DNA of 64,000 nt from the NCBI RefSeq assembly GCF_002019765.1, contig NZ_KV917380.1:3893836-3957835 (forward strand). Direction: 5' to 3'. Under the pieces are notes generated by a model. It did not search any database and had not been told where the DNA came from. It saw only the letters and a program-made list of their open reading frames with translations. The DNA is from Shouchella oshimensis (GTDB taxonomy: Bacteria > Bacillota > Bacilli > Bacillales > Bacillaceae_D). A program made the translations under genes and the position numbers. Positions 32,942 to 43,086 of this stretch are shown here, piece by piece; positions within the stretch are counted from its first letter, which is position 1; the number at the start of each line of letters is the position of its first letter.

Positions 32942-33505
32942 TCAAGTTAACAGGAGCCCTTTAAGAGCAATACGTTGTTTCCCATCAACGGTGCATGTAA
33001 TTAACGTAATTTCATTTTTTCCTTCTTCATCTAGCAAAATATCTGTTTGCGTAGGCTCAATAATCTCTGATGAGGTAATTTCATAGGTATATGTTTTGTT
33101 TTCTACGATTAGATTCACTGTAGCCCCAATCGGTACGTCTGGTAGATTGCGAAAAAAACGATCTCCCCTGTAACCTCTATGACCTGCAACGGTAAAATTT
33201 CCTTCTCCGGGGACTTGATTAGGTTTAATCTGGGTCAACCCTAGATTCAAGGTATCTTCCGTGGTTTCTGGCAAGATCATTTGGTTAAGGTCGATATCAG
33301 GAATTTCTAACCAGATTACATCCTTCGCATACTCAAATTCCTCATCTACCTCCGCAGCACTTGCTTCATTCGAGATAAGATTTACAGCCTGCGTTAATTG
33401 GTCAATCTCTTTTCCTGTCTGCCACTCATGATAAAACGGAATAGAGACAAGAATGAGTCCAATGAGTATGGAGACCATTCCTGCTATTATTTTTGCCTTT
33501 CTCAT
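32942..33505 (-). CDS. Class D-type sortase
   Basis: Cysteine transpeptidase that cuts LPXTG-type signals and joins the protein to peptidoglycan or to another protein. 187 residues: N-terminal membrane helix (about 7-24), then the sortase barrel with His in TVAGHRGYRGD near 110, catalytic Cys in ITLITCTVDG near 173 and Arg in KQRIAL near 180. The start is the ATG eight bases behind GGAGG. It begins 19 bases after the giant LPQTG protein, so that protein is almost certainly its dedicated substrate. Confidence 0.92.
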   Translation of the reverse strand: MRKAKIIAGMVSILIGLILVSIPFYHEWQTGKEIDQLTQAVNLISNEASAAEVDEEFEYAKDVIWLEIPDIDLNQMILPETTEDTLNLGLTQIKPNQVPGEGNFTVAGHRGYRGDRFFRNLPDVPIGATVNLIVENKTYTYEITSSEIIEPTQTDILLDEEGKNEITLITCTVDGKQRIALKGLLLT

Positions 33506-33524
33506 TGAACTCACCTCCTCTTGT

Positions 33525-36500
33525 TTAAGCCATGGTCACTTTTCTTCGATTAAATACGATGAGTAAGCTTCCAACGATGATCAAAAATGAGCCTGCAATC
33601 AGTAGATATCTAAACCATTCTTCCCCTGTCTGAGGCAATGTTTTAGGAACATCCTCTGATGATCCACTCGTTGGAGGTGCATCGGATAGTTCTGGTGGCG
33701 CTGGTGTTGTCGGTGGATCTGGTGTTTCAGTTGGTGGTGGAGGAGTCGATTCTTCAGGTGGCAGCTTCGTGTTTTGAACGATTAGCTCTAGAATTTCTTC
33801 CATTCCTACCTGTACCGTAAACTCAATTGCTTCAACTAACTGTTGATACCCTTCAGGCGCTTTCGTTTCAATTAATTGATAGTCACCTGGCGCCAAATCC
33901 TGTACATTTACTAAGCCAAGATCATTTGTCGTCACCGTCTCAACTACTTGATCATTTCCATCTCGAATCTCAAATTCCGCACCCTGTAAGGTAACATCGG
34001 TTTCCGAATCCACTTTAATGATGGTGACATGACCTAGAATCAATTTATTGACTACCTCAATCTTGACAACTTCCTGCTGATTAAACTCTATTTTAAATAA
34101 TCGTGGAGTCTCATCAATCTGGTATCCAAACGGTGCTTCCGTTTCGACAAAGTAGTAGCTACCTGGGGATAAATCATTGACCACCAGTTTGCCTTCTTCG
34201 TTTGTCGTTAGACCGGTTTGGAGTTCGTTATCTTCAGAGTCGTATAGAGTGAAGACCGCTCCTTCAAGCGTCTCTCCCTCTTCATCCACTTTTGTCAGTT
34301 CAACGGCGCCCGGGCTTGCAGAGTTTTCCTTCATAACCTCCAGCTGAGCTTCCTGATTAAAGACAATCTCGAATTCGAGCGGCGTGTTATCAAGTTCATA
34401 CCCTTCCGGTGCTTCTGTTTCGACAAAGTAATAGCTACCTAATGCTAATTCTTCAACTACTAATCGACCCTCTCCATCTGTCGTTAGACTCGTTTGAAGT
34501 TCATTGTCTTCTGCATCATATAACGTGAAGACCGCTCCTTCAAGGGTATCTCCTTCTTCGTCCACTTTTGTTAGTGCGACAGACCCGAACGTAAACTCAT
34601 TGATAAAGCTTACTTCAGTAATCGATGTCTGACCTAAACCAATTTCAAATGAAATCGGTGTTGGATCTAGCTGATAGCCAGGGAGCGTCGCTGTTTCCAC
34701 TAGTTGATAGCTGCCTGGTTCTAAATCATCAATCAACAGCTTTCCTTCTTCGTTTGTAAGCAATCCTTCACGCAGTGTGTTTCCTTCGCTGTCTTGAAGT
34801 TCAAATTCTACCCCTTCAAGAACGGTCCCATCTTCGTCCTCTTTCGTCAGTTCAATCGCTCCTGGAATCAAGGTATTTTCCTTCGTTAGTTCCAGTTGCG
34901 CTTCTTGATTAAAGACAATCTCAAACTCGAGTGGTGTAGAGTCTAGCTCGTACCCAAACGGTGCTTCTGTTTCGACAAAGTAGTAAATTCCTGGTGCTAA
35001 ATCTTCTACTATTAATCGACCTTCTTCATCTGTTGTCAGACCCGTTTGCAGTTCATTGTCTTCTGCATCGAATAAACTGAAGACCGCTCCTTCAAGCGTT
35101 TCTCCCTCTTCATCGACCTTAGTCAGTCCGACAGAGCCTAGTGTAAATTCATTGGCAAAGTTCAATTCAATGATATCCGTTGGACCTAATTCAACCTCAA
35201 AGGAGATCGGTGTTGGATCTAACACATATCCCGGAATCGTTGCTGTCTCAACGAATTGATAGCCGCCTGGTGCTAAATCATCTAACAACAGCATACCATT
35301 CTCGTCTGTGAGCAGCCCTTCACGCAGTGTATTTCCTTCAGTGTCCTGAAGTTCAAATTCTACCCCTTCAAGACCTGTTCCATTTTCGTTCACTTTTGTT
35401 AACGCTACGGAACCTAAGATCAATACATTTTCTTTTGTTACTTCTAGCTGTGCTTCTTGATTGAATACAATCTCAAACTGTAACGGCGTAGAGTCCAGCT
35501 CGTATCCAAACGGTGCTTCCGTTTCTACAAAGTAGTAGCTTCCTAGTGCTAAGCCCTCTACGACTAAGCGACCTTCTTCATCTACTGTTAGTCCTGTTTC
35601 CAGTTCATTGTCTTCTGCATCGAATAAGCTGAAGACCGCTCCTTGAAGCGTTTCTCCTTCTTGATCGACCTTAGTCAGTCCTACAGAACCTGGCGTGAAT
35701 TCATTAACAAAACGAAGTTCTCCTACCGTTGTTTCTCCTAAGCCAATTTCAAACACTATCGGTGTTGGATCTAGCTCATATCCAGGAAGCGTTGCTGTTT
35801 CAATGAGTTGATAATTTCCTGGTGCTAAATCATCAATCAACAGCTTTCCTTCTTCGTTTGTAAGCAATCCTTCACGCAATGTGTTTCCTTCGCTGTCTTG
35901 AAGTTCAAATTCTACCCCTTCAAGAACGGTGCCATCTTCGTCCTCTTTCGTCAGTTCAATAGCTCCTGGAATCAGGGTGTTTTCCTTCGTTAGTTCCAAT
36001 TGCGCTTCTTGATTAAAGACGATTTCGAACTCTAACGGCGTGTCATCCAACTCATAGCCAAACGGTGCTTCCGTCTCTACAAAGTAGTAACTACCTGGCT
36101 CAAGGTTTTCAACCACAATTCTTCCATCTTCATCCGTAGTGAGTCCCGTTTGAAGTTCGTTGTCTTCTGCATCAAATAGGCTGAAAACAGCTCCTTCAAG
36201 TGTTTCTCCACTCTCCCCAACCTTGGTTAGTCCAACAGATCCTGGGCTAAACTCATTTACAAAGCTTAGTTCTACGGTTTCTGTTTGACCAAGTGTAATC
36301 TCAAATGGGATTGGTGTTGGATCCAATACATATCCCGGTATTGTTGCTGTTTCGACTAGCTGATAGTTGCCTGGTACTAGACCATCAATAAACAACGTAC
36401 CTTCTTCATCCGTTAGCAAGCCTTCTTGTAATACATTTCCTTCACTATCCTGGAGGGCAAACTCTACACCTTCTAGGACGGTTCCATCCTCATCTTCTTT

Positions 36501-39500
36501 CGTCAATTCAACAGCGCCTGGAATCACCGTGTTTTCTTTGGTTAGTTCCAGCTGCGATTCTTGATTAAAGATGATCTCAAACTCTAACGGAGTGTCATCT
36601 AACTCATATCCGAATGGCGCTTCTGTTTCTACAAAATAGTAGGTACCCGGCACCAAATCTTCTACAACTAATTGTCCGTCTTCGTTTGTTGTTAAACCTG
36701 TTTGTAATTCATTGTCTTCTGCATCAAACAAGCTGAAGACCGCTCCTTCAAGCAATACCTCGTCTTGCCCAACTTTTGTTAAGCTAACAGACCCTGGCGT
36801 AAACTCATTAATGAAGCTAAGTTCTCCTACTGTCGTCTCTCCTAAACCAATTTCGAAAGGAATCGGTGTTGGATTCAGTTCATATCCTGGGAGCGTTGCT
36901 GTTTCGACCAGCTGATAGCTGCCTGGTGTTAGATCATCAATAAAGAGTATACCTTCTTCATCTGTAAGTAAGCCTTCGCGTAGCACAGTTCCATCACTAT
37001 CTTGAAGCTCAAACTCTACACCTTCAAGAAGGACTCCTTCTTCATCGACCTTCGTTAATTCAACTGCTCCAGGAATCAAGAGATTTTCTCTTGTTAATTC
37101 CAGTTGCGCCTCTTGATTAAAGTCAATTTCAAATGCTAATGGCGTATCGTCTAGCACATAACCAAATGGTGCTTCCGTCTCTACAAAGTAGTAGCTACCT
37201 GGTGCTAGCTCTTCTACAACCAATCGACCTTCTTCATTAGTCGTTAGACCTGTTTGCAATTCGTTATCTTCGGAGTCGAAAAGGCTGAAAACAGCTCCTT
37301 CAAGTGTATCTCCACTTTCTCCGACTTTCGTTAAACCGACAGACCCTGGTGTAAACTCATTCACAAAGCTTACTTCCGTTACGGTTGTTTGACCTAAGCC
37401 AATCTCAAATTGAATTGGTGTTGGATCCAACTCATAGCCTGGAAGTGTTGCTGTTTCCACCAATTGATAGCTTCCCGGTGTTAAATCGTCAATGAAAAGT
37501 TTACCTTCTTCATCCGTAAGCAAACCTTCTCGTATTGTATTGCCATCACGATCCTGAAGTTCAAACTCTACGCCTTCAAGAATCGTTCCATCCTCATCTT
37601 CCTTCGTCAGTTCAACCGCACCTGGTATTAACGTGTTTTCTTTCGTTACTTCTACCTGTGCTTCTTGATTAAAGACGATATCAAATGGTAATGGTGTATC
37701 GTCTAACACATAACCAAATGGTGCTTCCGTCTCTACAAAATAGTAGCTGCCTGGCACTAAGTCTTCCACGACTAGTAAACCTTCTTCATTTGTGGTTAGA
37801 CCTGTCTGGAGTTCATTGTCATCGGAATTGAATAGGCTGAAAACCGCTCCTTCAAGCGTTTCGCCATCCTCTCCGACTTTACTAAGTTCTACAGAACCTG
37901 GCACTGGACGATTCTCCTTTGTCAGTTCAATTAATTCTTGAACCGCCAAATCAATGGTAAAAGGAATCGGTGTAGCATCTAACACATAACCCACTGGCGC
38001 CTGTGTTTCAACTAATTCGTAGTTTCCAGGCAAAAGATCCTCAATGAAAAGAATACCATTTTCATCGGTTGTTAAGCCGGTAGCTACCTCTTCACCAGCC
38101 TCATTAAATAGCGTAAACACGGCTCCCTCAAGGAGCTCTCCATCCTCACTCTGTTTAGTTAGTTGAACAGAGTTATCTAGATCCATGTACACGCCAACCC
38201 TTGCTGGTTCAACAGGTTGTCCTTGATCTGTCGCGATGGCAAAAGAGTTCCATGCGGCTCTTTGCGTAGGGTTAACCGTTTTATCCAATACACTCGAGTC
38301 AACGTCTGCTGCTTCTGGAGCCATCATCGAGAAAGCAATAGCGATATCTTCTCCATCAATCCATTCTACTCCCTCACTAAGCTCAATCTTAAAGGAATGA
38401 ATGGAAGACCAATCATCGACCTCAGATCCTAAGACCCAATTCGGTGCCTGTGCCCCTTCAGGATTAGATAGTTGCTCTGTTGTGTCAGGGTAGTTGGTAT
38501 GTCTAATTAAGTCATCTCGTTCTGGAGTAAGTGCTGTACTATAATACACATCCACTCGATCTGTCCATTGTGACGGAAGCTGAATCGCTTCTGTCAGCTG
38601 CGGTGTGAATTGACTACCACGGTCAATATTATCCGTTATTCCTAAATCACCAATGGATGGTAATACATCCATCAATGTCATCGTAGAAATTGTACTTCCC
38701 GTTGTGTTCGTTAGGGTTAATTGATAATCAATGACCCCACCAGGAACCGTTCTTCCAAACGTCGTAAATTCGTCATCTAATTCTCCTCTGACAAGCTTCT
38801 CTGTCTGGATATTATACTGACCACTTATATAATATTCGTTGCCTGATTTCAATCGGGGTTGGTCTGTGTTTCCATTCTCATTTAAATCCTCTGAATCCGT
38901 CTGTAAAACGGTATCTGTATGTCCTGGATTATCAACAGATGGGACCGTTAATGTCTCATCTCCTGAGAAACCATAAACATCAAAGGTAAGGACATTCGCT
39001 GCCCCTTCATTGATCTGAACATTAATCTCAGAGGTTACATTATTACCTGGTCTAAGTAGACGATCTGTCCAATTAAACTTAACAAGTTGTCGCCCTGTAT
39101 CATTGTAATTATCAGTTACAATGTCATGAGATCCACCTGAAGCTCTTCCATCCGCATCAATAAATTCAGCGTCTGGATCATCAGATATGGTGATACCAGG
39201 TGGTAACAGCACCATTGCCTCTAATGGCTCACTCATCGCTAATGTCGAACTATTTTCCGTATTTAAATTTACACGCATACGGTTATCACCAAAATCTACA
39301 TAGGATCCTTGATGATTTGTTAATTCTACATCCACTGTAGCAATTGGCGGTTGATCTGTTGGTCGTGGAGCGATTTGAGCAGAACGTGGAGTGGCAATTG
39401 TATTTGAACCGTAATGCCTACCACCAGTACCTTTGCCAAAACGAGTGCCTTCTCCCCCGATACCAAATACATCAAATTCGTTTGTTACACTTCCAACATA

Positions 39501-41579
39501 GCCTGGTTCAACCTCAAAATAGTATGTTGGATGAGCCCCACCCATGCCACTAGGAGCATGCGTGAAATTCAAATATATTGCACTGACTCTTGCATCTGTA
39601 TCAATTCCTAAGTCACTTCTACTGTAAATTCTCCCAATATCAGCATTTTCAATTAAAACTAGTCGTTCTCCATTCACGTCCGCCTCAATATTAAAGCGAG
39701 GAGGATCTACAAACGGAACACCATCTGGGAATTGGTTTGTAGGTCTATATATAAATCTAGCCGCCGTTCCCCCAGTTCTCATTTCTTTGAAAACTAAATG
39801 TTCATCAATGTTCATGACCGTTGTATATGCTCTAAAATCCCCTTCATTACTTTCATGTAAAGGAGATATATTATGATAAAAAGCTAAGAGCGCATCGTCA
39901 TAAACAAGAGGATTCGGATCTCTATTCGTATTTGAACCAATATTTCCTCTATCATCGATAGGGCCGATATGTCCAGGAATAAACACACTTCCTCTTATCT
40001 CACCCGTCGCCTTATCAGAATCAGCAATTGTGACACTGTGGTTGGCATTTACCGAGTTTTCATTATCTTCTCCAATAAATGTAGCGCTTACATCAACATT
40101 ATTCGTTAATGTTTGATCAACTGTATTCCCACCTACCGTTAAGACAACCTCTAACTCCGTGTTAAATAGTGTACCTTCTGCCGCTTCTTGCTCTTCAACA
40201 CTTGGCGCTTCAAATGTCCATACTAAAGTATTACCATTTTGTTCAGGCTCAGGACCTGTAATGGTAGATTGATAGGATAGACCATTTGGTAGCGTATCGA
40301 CTACGGTAATCTGGGAGCCCGGCTCCAAATAATTTTGGCCAATATTATTCTTAGGGATGTCTACGTTCATTTCCCAGACTGTTTGCGAATTAGGAATTGG
40401 TATATTCCGATCATTTCCCCTAGCTTCCGTATATCGCTTAGACGCAGAGATTGTCGTTGATGCATCAATAACGACAATTGCTAAATCTTGTACTGGTTCA
40501 AATTGATCTGCTACAAAAGATGCTTGCACATCTAACTCTGTACCACTTGCTATCAATCCATTCGTTGTTTGCAATTTAATAACATTTTCATAGGTTTGCC
40601 CGGCTTGTAACGTATCAAATTGATAGATTAATTGGCTTGATTCTGAATTAAAAGTTGGCTCTACACCAGCTATTCTTAATTCTGACAATGATTGATTAAA
40701 ATTCACTTCACTTGAAAGTGGTAGATCAACTGTTATGATGGCGTTTGTGTATTCTGTGACAGAACCTGTTGTTTTAAAAACCAGCTTATATGCTGCATCG
40801 TTTCCTGCAAGAACATTAGCATTTAACGGCGAGATATCAATATCTACGTTTAAATCTCCCACCATTGGTTTAAAAATAGGCTCGTCCTGATCATCATTCC
40901 CATCTTCACCTTGATTTGTTTCTTCTTGTTGCTTAGAATCTTCTTCCTCTTCTTCTGAAGAGGAGTCCTCTGAAGTCACATCGCTTGATTCTTCGGACTT
41001 GTCACTTTCAGGGTTAGCTTCTTCTACACCTTCATCGTCACCAGAACGATTTGCGTCTGATTGACCAGAATGGTTTTCCTCATTCTCTTCTGTACCAGAT
41101 TCATTTAAGCCTTCATCTGCATCGGAACGATCTGATTCCACTGTGACAAAGTAGTCAAGGCTCTTCGTACTGCCGTCATTAAGATGGCCTCTAACTTCTA
41201 GACTATTCTCACCTACATGAAAGCCAGTTAGAATGATAGTCGCAGATAGAGGAGACAGTTCTTCTTTAAGAATATTTAAACTATTCCCCTCGTTATTATA
41301 GATCATCGTACTATCAGACTTTAACGCTTTTGTACTCTCTTCATCGTATTTGATACCATCTGGAAGAATAAACTCCAAATTAACCAAATTAGAATAGGTT
41401 GTTTCGACGTTAAGAATAACCTGTTCTTCTGTTGGTACCCCCTTAACAGAGATATCAACTTCTTCATTAAATTCTCTTTCTGAAGCCTGTGTTAAACCAA
41501 TTTGTCCATAAGGCGAAAAAAGAATGAGAAAAATAAGAATAACAATAAAACTTTTTTTGGCCCCTTTCTGTCTTCTCAT
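33525..41579 (-). CDS. Giant LPQTG surface protein with 16 SpaA/Cna-B-type repeats
   Basis: Cell-wall-anchored adhesin of 2684 residues. Order: signal peptide (1-32); beta domain (about 35-148); acidic, disordered Ser/Glu/Asp linker (149-235); large adhesive head (about 236-1135) with DUF11-like beta modules; sixteen prealbumin-like units of exactly 92 residues (1136-2607); Pro/Thr-rich wall spacer; LPQTG (2648-2652), membrane helix and RRK tail. Each unit has Lys7, Glu56 and Asn88, the set that forms an intramolecular isopeptide bond in Cna-B domains. The stalk should be stiff and protease-resistant. GGGGAGGG precedes the ATG. Ligand unknown. Confidence 0.93.
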   Translation of the reverse strand: MRRQKGAKKSFIVILIFLILFSPYGQIGLTQASEREFNEEVDISVKGVPTEEQVILNVETTYSNLVNLEFILPDGIKYDEESTKALKSDSTMIYNNEGNSLNILKEELSPLSATIILTGFHVGENSLEVRGHLNDGSTKSLDYFVTVESDRSDADEGLNESGTEENEENHSGQSDANRSGDDEGVEEANPESDKSEESSDVTSEDSSSEEEEEDSKQQEETNQGEDGNDDQDEPIFKPMVGDLNVDIDISPLNANVLAGNDAAYKLVFKTTGSVTEYTNAIITVDLPLSSEVNFNQSLSELRIAGVEPTFNSESSQLIYQFDTLQAGQTYENVIKLQTTNGLIASGTELDVQASFVADQFEPVQDLAIVVIDASTTISASKRYTEARGNDRNIPIPNSQTVWEMNVDIPKNNIGQNYLEPGSQITVVDTLPNGLSYQSTITGPEPEQNGNTLVWTFEAPSVEEQEAAEGTLFNTELEVVLTVGGNTVDQTLTNNVDVSATFIGEDNENSVNANHSVTIADSDKATGEIRGSVFIPGHIGPIDDRGNIGSNTNRDPNPLVYDDALLAFYHNISPLHESNEGDFRAYTTVMNIDEHLVFKEMRTGGTAARFIYRPTNQFPDGVPFVDPPRFNIEADVNGERLVLIENADIGRIYSRSDLGIDTDARVSAIYLNFTHAPSGMGGAHPTYYFEVEPGYVGSVTNEFDVFGIGGEGTRFGKGTGGRHYGSNTIATPRSAQIAPRPTDQPPIATVDVELTNHQGSYVDFGDNRMRVNLNTENSSTLAMSEPLEAMVLLPPGITISDDPDAEFIDADGRASGGSHDIVTDNYNDTGRQLVKFNWTDRLLRPGNNVTSEINVQINEGAANVLTFDVYGFSGDETLTVPSVDNPGHTDTVLQTDSEDLNENGNTDQPRLKSGNEYYISGQYNIQTEKLVRGELDDEFTTFGRTVPGGVIDYQLTLTNTTGSTISTMTLMDVLPSIGDLGITDNIDRGSQFTPQLTEAIQLPSQWTDRVDVYYSTALTPERDDLIRHTNYPDTTEQLSNPEGAQAPNWVLGSEVDDWSSIHSFKIELSEGVEWIDGEDIAIAFSMMAPEAADVDSSVLDKTVNPTQRAAWNSFAIATDQGQPVEPARVGVYMDLDNSVQLTKQSEDGELLEGAVFTLFNEAGEEVATGLTTDENGILFIEDLLPGNYELVETQAPVGYVLDATPIPFTIDLAVQELIELTKENRPVPGSVELSKVGEDGETLEGAVFSLFNSDDNELQTGLTTNEEGLLVVEDLVPGSYYFVETEAPFGYVLDDTPLPFDIVFNQEAQVEVTKENTLIPGAVELTKEDEDGTILEGVEFELQDRDGNTIREGLLTDEEGKLFIDDLTPGSYQLVETATLPGYELDPTPIQFEIGLGQTTVTEVSFVNEFTPGSVGLTKVGESGDTLEGAVFSLFDSEDNELQTGLTTNEEGRLVVEELAPGSYYFVETEAPFGYVLDDTPLAFEIDFNQEAQLELTRENLLIPGAVELTKVDEEGVLLEGVEFELQDSDGTVLREGLLTDEEGILFIDDLTPGSYQLVETATLPGYELNPTPIPFEIGLGETTVGELSFINEFTPGSVSLTKVGQDEVLLEGAVFSLFDAEDNELQTGLTTNEDGQLVVEDLVPGTYYFVETEAPFGYELDDTPLEFEIIFNQESQLELTKENTVIPGAVELTKEDEDGTVLEGVEFALQDSEGNVLQEGLLTDEEGTLFIDGLVPGNYQLVETATIPGYVLDPTPIPFEITLGQTETVELSFVNEFSPGSVGLTKVGESGETLEGAVFSLFDAEDNELQTGLTTDEDGRIVVENLEPGSYYFVETEAPFGYELDDTPLEFEIVFNQEAQLELTKENTLIPGAIELTKEDEDGTVLEGVEFELQDSEGNTLREGLLTNEEGKLLIDDLAPGNYQLIETATLPGYELDPTPIVFEIGLGETTVGELRFVNEFTPGSVGLTKVDQEGETLQGAVFSLFDAEDNELETGLTVDEEGRLVVEGLALGSYYFVETEAPFGYELDSTPLQFEIVFNQEAQLEVTKENVLILGSVALTKVNENGTGLEGVEFELQDTEGNTLREGLLTDENGMLLLDDLAPGGYQFVETATIPGYVLDPTPISFEVELGPTDIIELNFANEFTLGSVGLTKVDEEGETLEGAVFSLFDAEDNELQTGLTTDEEGRLIVEDLAPGIYYFVETEAPFGYELDSTPLEFEIVFNQEAQLELTKENTLIPGAIELTKEDEDGTVLEGVEFELQDSEGNTLREGLLTNEEGKLLIDDLEPGSYQLVETATLPGYQLDPTPISFEIGLGQTSITEVSFINEFTFGSVALTKVDEEGDTLEGAVFTLYDAEDNELQTSLTTDGEGRLVVEELALGSYYFVETEAPEGYELDNTPLEFEIVFNQEAQLEVMKENSASPGAVELTKVDEEGETLEGAVFTLYDSEDNELQTGLTTNEEGKLVVNDLSPGSYYFVETEAPFGYQIDETPRLFKIEFNQQEVVKIEVVNKLILGHVTIIKVDSETDVTLQGAEFEIRDGNDQVVETVTTNDLGLVNVQDLAPGDYQLIETKAPEGYQQLVEAIEFTVQVGMEEILELIVQNTKLPPEESTPPPPTETPDPPTTPAPPELSDAPPTSGSSEDVPKTLPQTGEEWFRYLLIAGSFLIIVGSLLIVFNRRKVTMA
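33759..38174 (-). repeat. Tandem array: 16 units of 276 bp, alternating A and B types
   Basis: Unit boundaries fall every 276 bases without a single indel. Units 2, 4, 6, 8, 10, 12, 14 and 15 are type A (FVETEAPFGY, FNQEAQ, TKEN). Units 3, 5, 7, 9, 11 and 13 are type B (ETATLPGY or ETATIPGY, VNEF). Units 1 and 16 are divergent caps. The effective period is therefore 552 bp for units 2-13. Confidence 0.95.
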
Positions 41580-42158
41580 ATAACCCTCCCCAAAATTAAA
41601 TTAGTAATATATAGGACAATAAATACGATTAAACGTCAAAAGGTGCATTTTTAGTCCATATATTTACACAAATCATAGCATCGTTAAACATTCTGTCAAA
41701 TTATAGAATGATAAATCAATGTATTATACTAAAACGATTGTAATAACAAGGATTTTAAATAGATCTAAAGTTTCATTTCTAGAAGAATAAGAATAATTTA
41801 CTAGTACGCAAGACTTTACAACAGATCAATCATTTTGTTATTGATTACACATTCAACTCAGTCATTATATGATTTCGATAAAAAGACTTATTTATTGGAA
41901 ATTGTTTATTATTTGCAAACTGAAATAATATAAGTAAATTAATAGAACCTTTAGACCTATTAACTTTATATCCTTTTATCCAATTAAGAACGCGACCTCT
42001 GTTGATGGCAATCCATTGGAAAGGGATAAATTATTAACACTAACATGTGAGCGCCTTTTTGAAGTAACCCTTCAGAATAGAATGTTTCATCGAAAAAAGA
42101 CCACAAACCTAAAGTTCTTAACTCTTCTCCCTATTTTTCATATAACGGAAAATCACGC
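41580..42158. other. AT-rich region upstream of the giant surface gene
   Basis: About 580 bases without a convincing ORF. It should hold the promoter of the surface protein: on the minus strand TTGACG (41634-41639) is followed only at about 20 bases by TATATA, so no standard promoter stands out. Several short AT-rich palindromes are seen but none is distinctive. Confidence 0.35.
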
Positions 42159-42186
42159 AAAAAAAGCCCTTACATTCAAGGGCTTA
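42159..42186 (-). terminator. Terminator of the DUF4352 lipoprotein gene
   Basis: AAGCCCTT and AAGGGCTT flank a 6-base loop; the minus strand continues TTTTTTTGCG. Confidence 0.85.
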
Positions 42187-42197
42187 ATCGGAATATT

Positions 42198-42821
42198 TTA
42201 CTTGATTAACTCACCTTCACTAAAAGTAAAGACAGCGTTATTAATTAATCCAGTCCCAGCCGTGCCAGCTTTTACACGAATGTAATTCTCATCTTCTATG
42301 TAGCTCGTATACAAAGCAGTGCCTGTAACCACTTCTCCAGGAGCTAATTCCCCTTCAATGGCATCACCCTGATATTCTTCAGTATATTCAGCTTGATCAC
42401 CGAATCCGGACCCGTCAAGGTTTGCCGTATATTCAAATAAACCAGCATTTTCTTTTGCATCAATAGGTTCGTCACCTATATTTTTGATCGTAATGGAGGC
42501 CGCAACAAACGCGTCTAAATCAGACATTTCACCGTCTACCTCATCAACCATTTCAACACTGTTCAACGTAAATTCAAATGATGAGATGTTACTGTGCATA
42601 ATTGCAGTATCTCCAACCTTTAAATCCATTTGGTCTTCTCCAGCGTTTTCACCAATCGTTTCTTCCTCTTGATCATTGGTTTGAGCATTTTCATTTGTGC
42701 TCTCTTGACTAGTAGTACCTTCTTCAGTAGGTTCTTCGTTCATATCTGAATCACTGCAAGCCGTAAATAAAAGTGAGCCCATAAAAATAGAGGTAGCCAT
42801 TAACGTTGTTGTTTTCTTCAT
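42198..42821 (-). CDS. DUF4352 lipoprotein
   Basis: 207 residues. Signal peptide with lipobox LFTAC near residues 15-19, an acidic Glu/Asn/Thr linker to about residue 65, then an immunoglobulin-like DUF4352 domain (KVGDTAIMHSNISSFEFTLNSVEMVDEVDG, LDAFVAASITIKNIGDEPI, LAPGEVVTGTALY). This fold is common in Firmicutes surface lipoproteins and has no defined ligand. The start was set at the ATG behind GAAAGG rather than eleven codons earlier. Confidence 0.8.
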   Translation of the reverse strand: MKKTTTLMATSIFMGSLLFTACSDSDMNEEPTEEGTTSQESTNENAQTNDQEEETIGENAGEDQMDLKVGDTAIMHSNISSFEFTLNSVEMVDEVDGEMSDLDAFVAASITIKNIGDEPIDAKENAGLFEYTANLDGSGFGDQAEYTEEYQGDAIEGELAPGEVVTGTALYTSYIEDENYIRVKAGTAGTGLINNAVFTFSEGELIK

Positions 42822-43086
42822 AAATACCAAACCTTTCAAAAAGTAATTATCCATTAGAACATAGCCTTTTTTTTAATTATTGAAACTTCATTATCGTGCA
42901 GTCTTCAAAGTACACCCTATCACAAAATAATTAATCTTTTCCACCAGCTAACGAGAGAAAAATGTCATGTTAGCTGAAACACCATCGCCACTTTTCGGAT
43001 ATTACGGTTTACATATGGCTTATAATAAAGTAAAACGTTGTAATAGTAAGTAGAGAATGTACTGCTAATTGCAAAGGGGTAAGCGT

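Noticed and set aside
35056-36915. Plus-strand ORFs of 65-67 codons within the giant surface gene (35056, 36367, 36712)
   Set aside because: They are mirror frames of the repeat array; their likeness to each other follows from the repeat, they have no ribosome binding sites and are Ser/Pro-rich by reverse translation.
33759-38174. CRISPR array
   Set aside because: The regular repeats are coding, 276 bp long, in frame and lack unique spacers; no cas genes are in the window.
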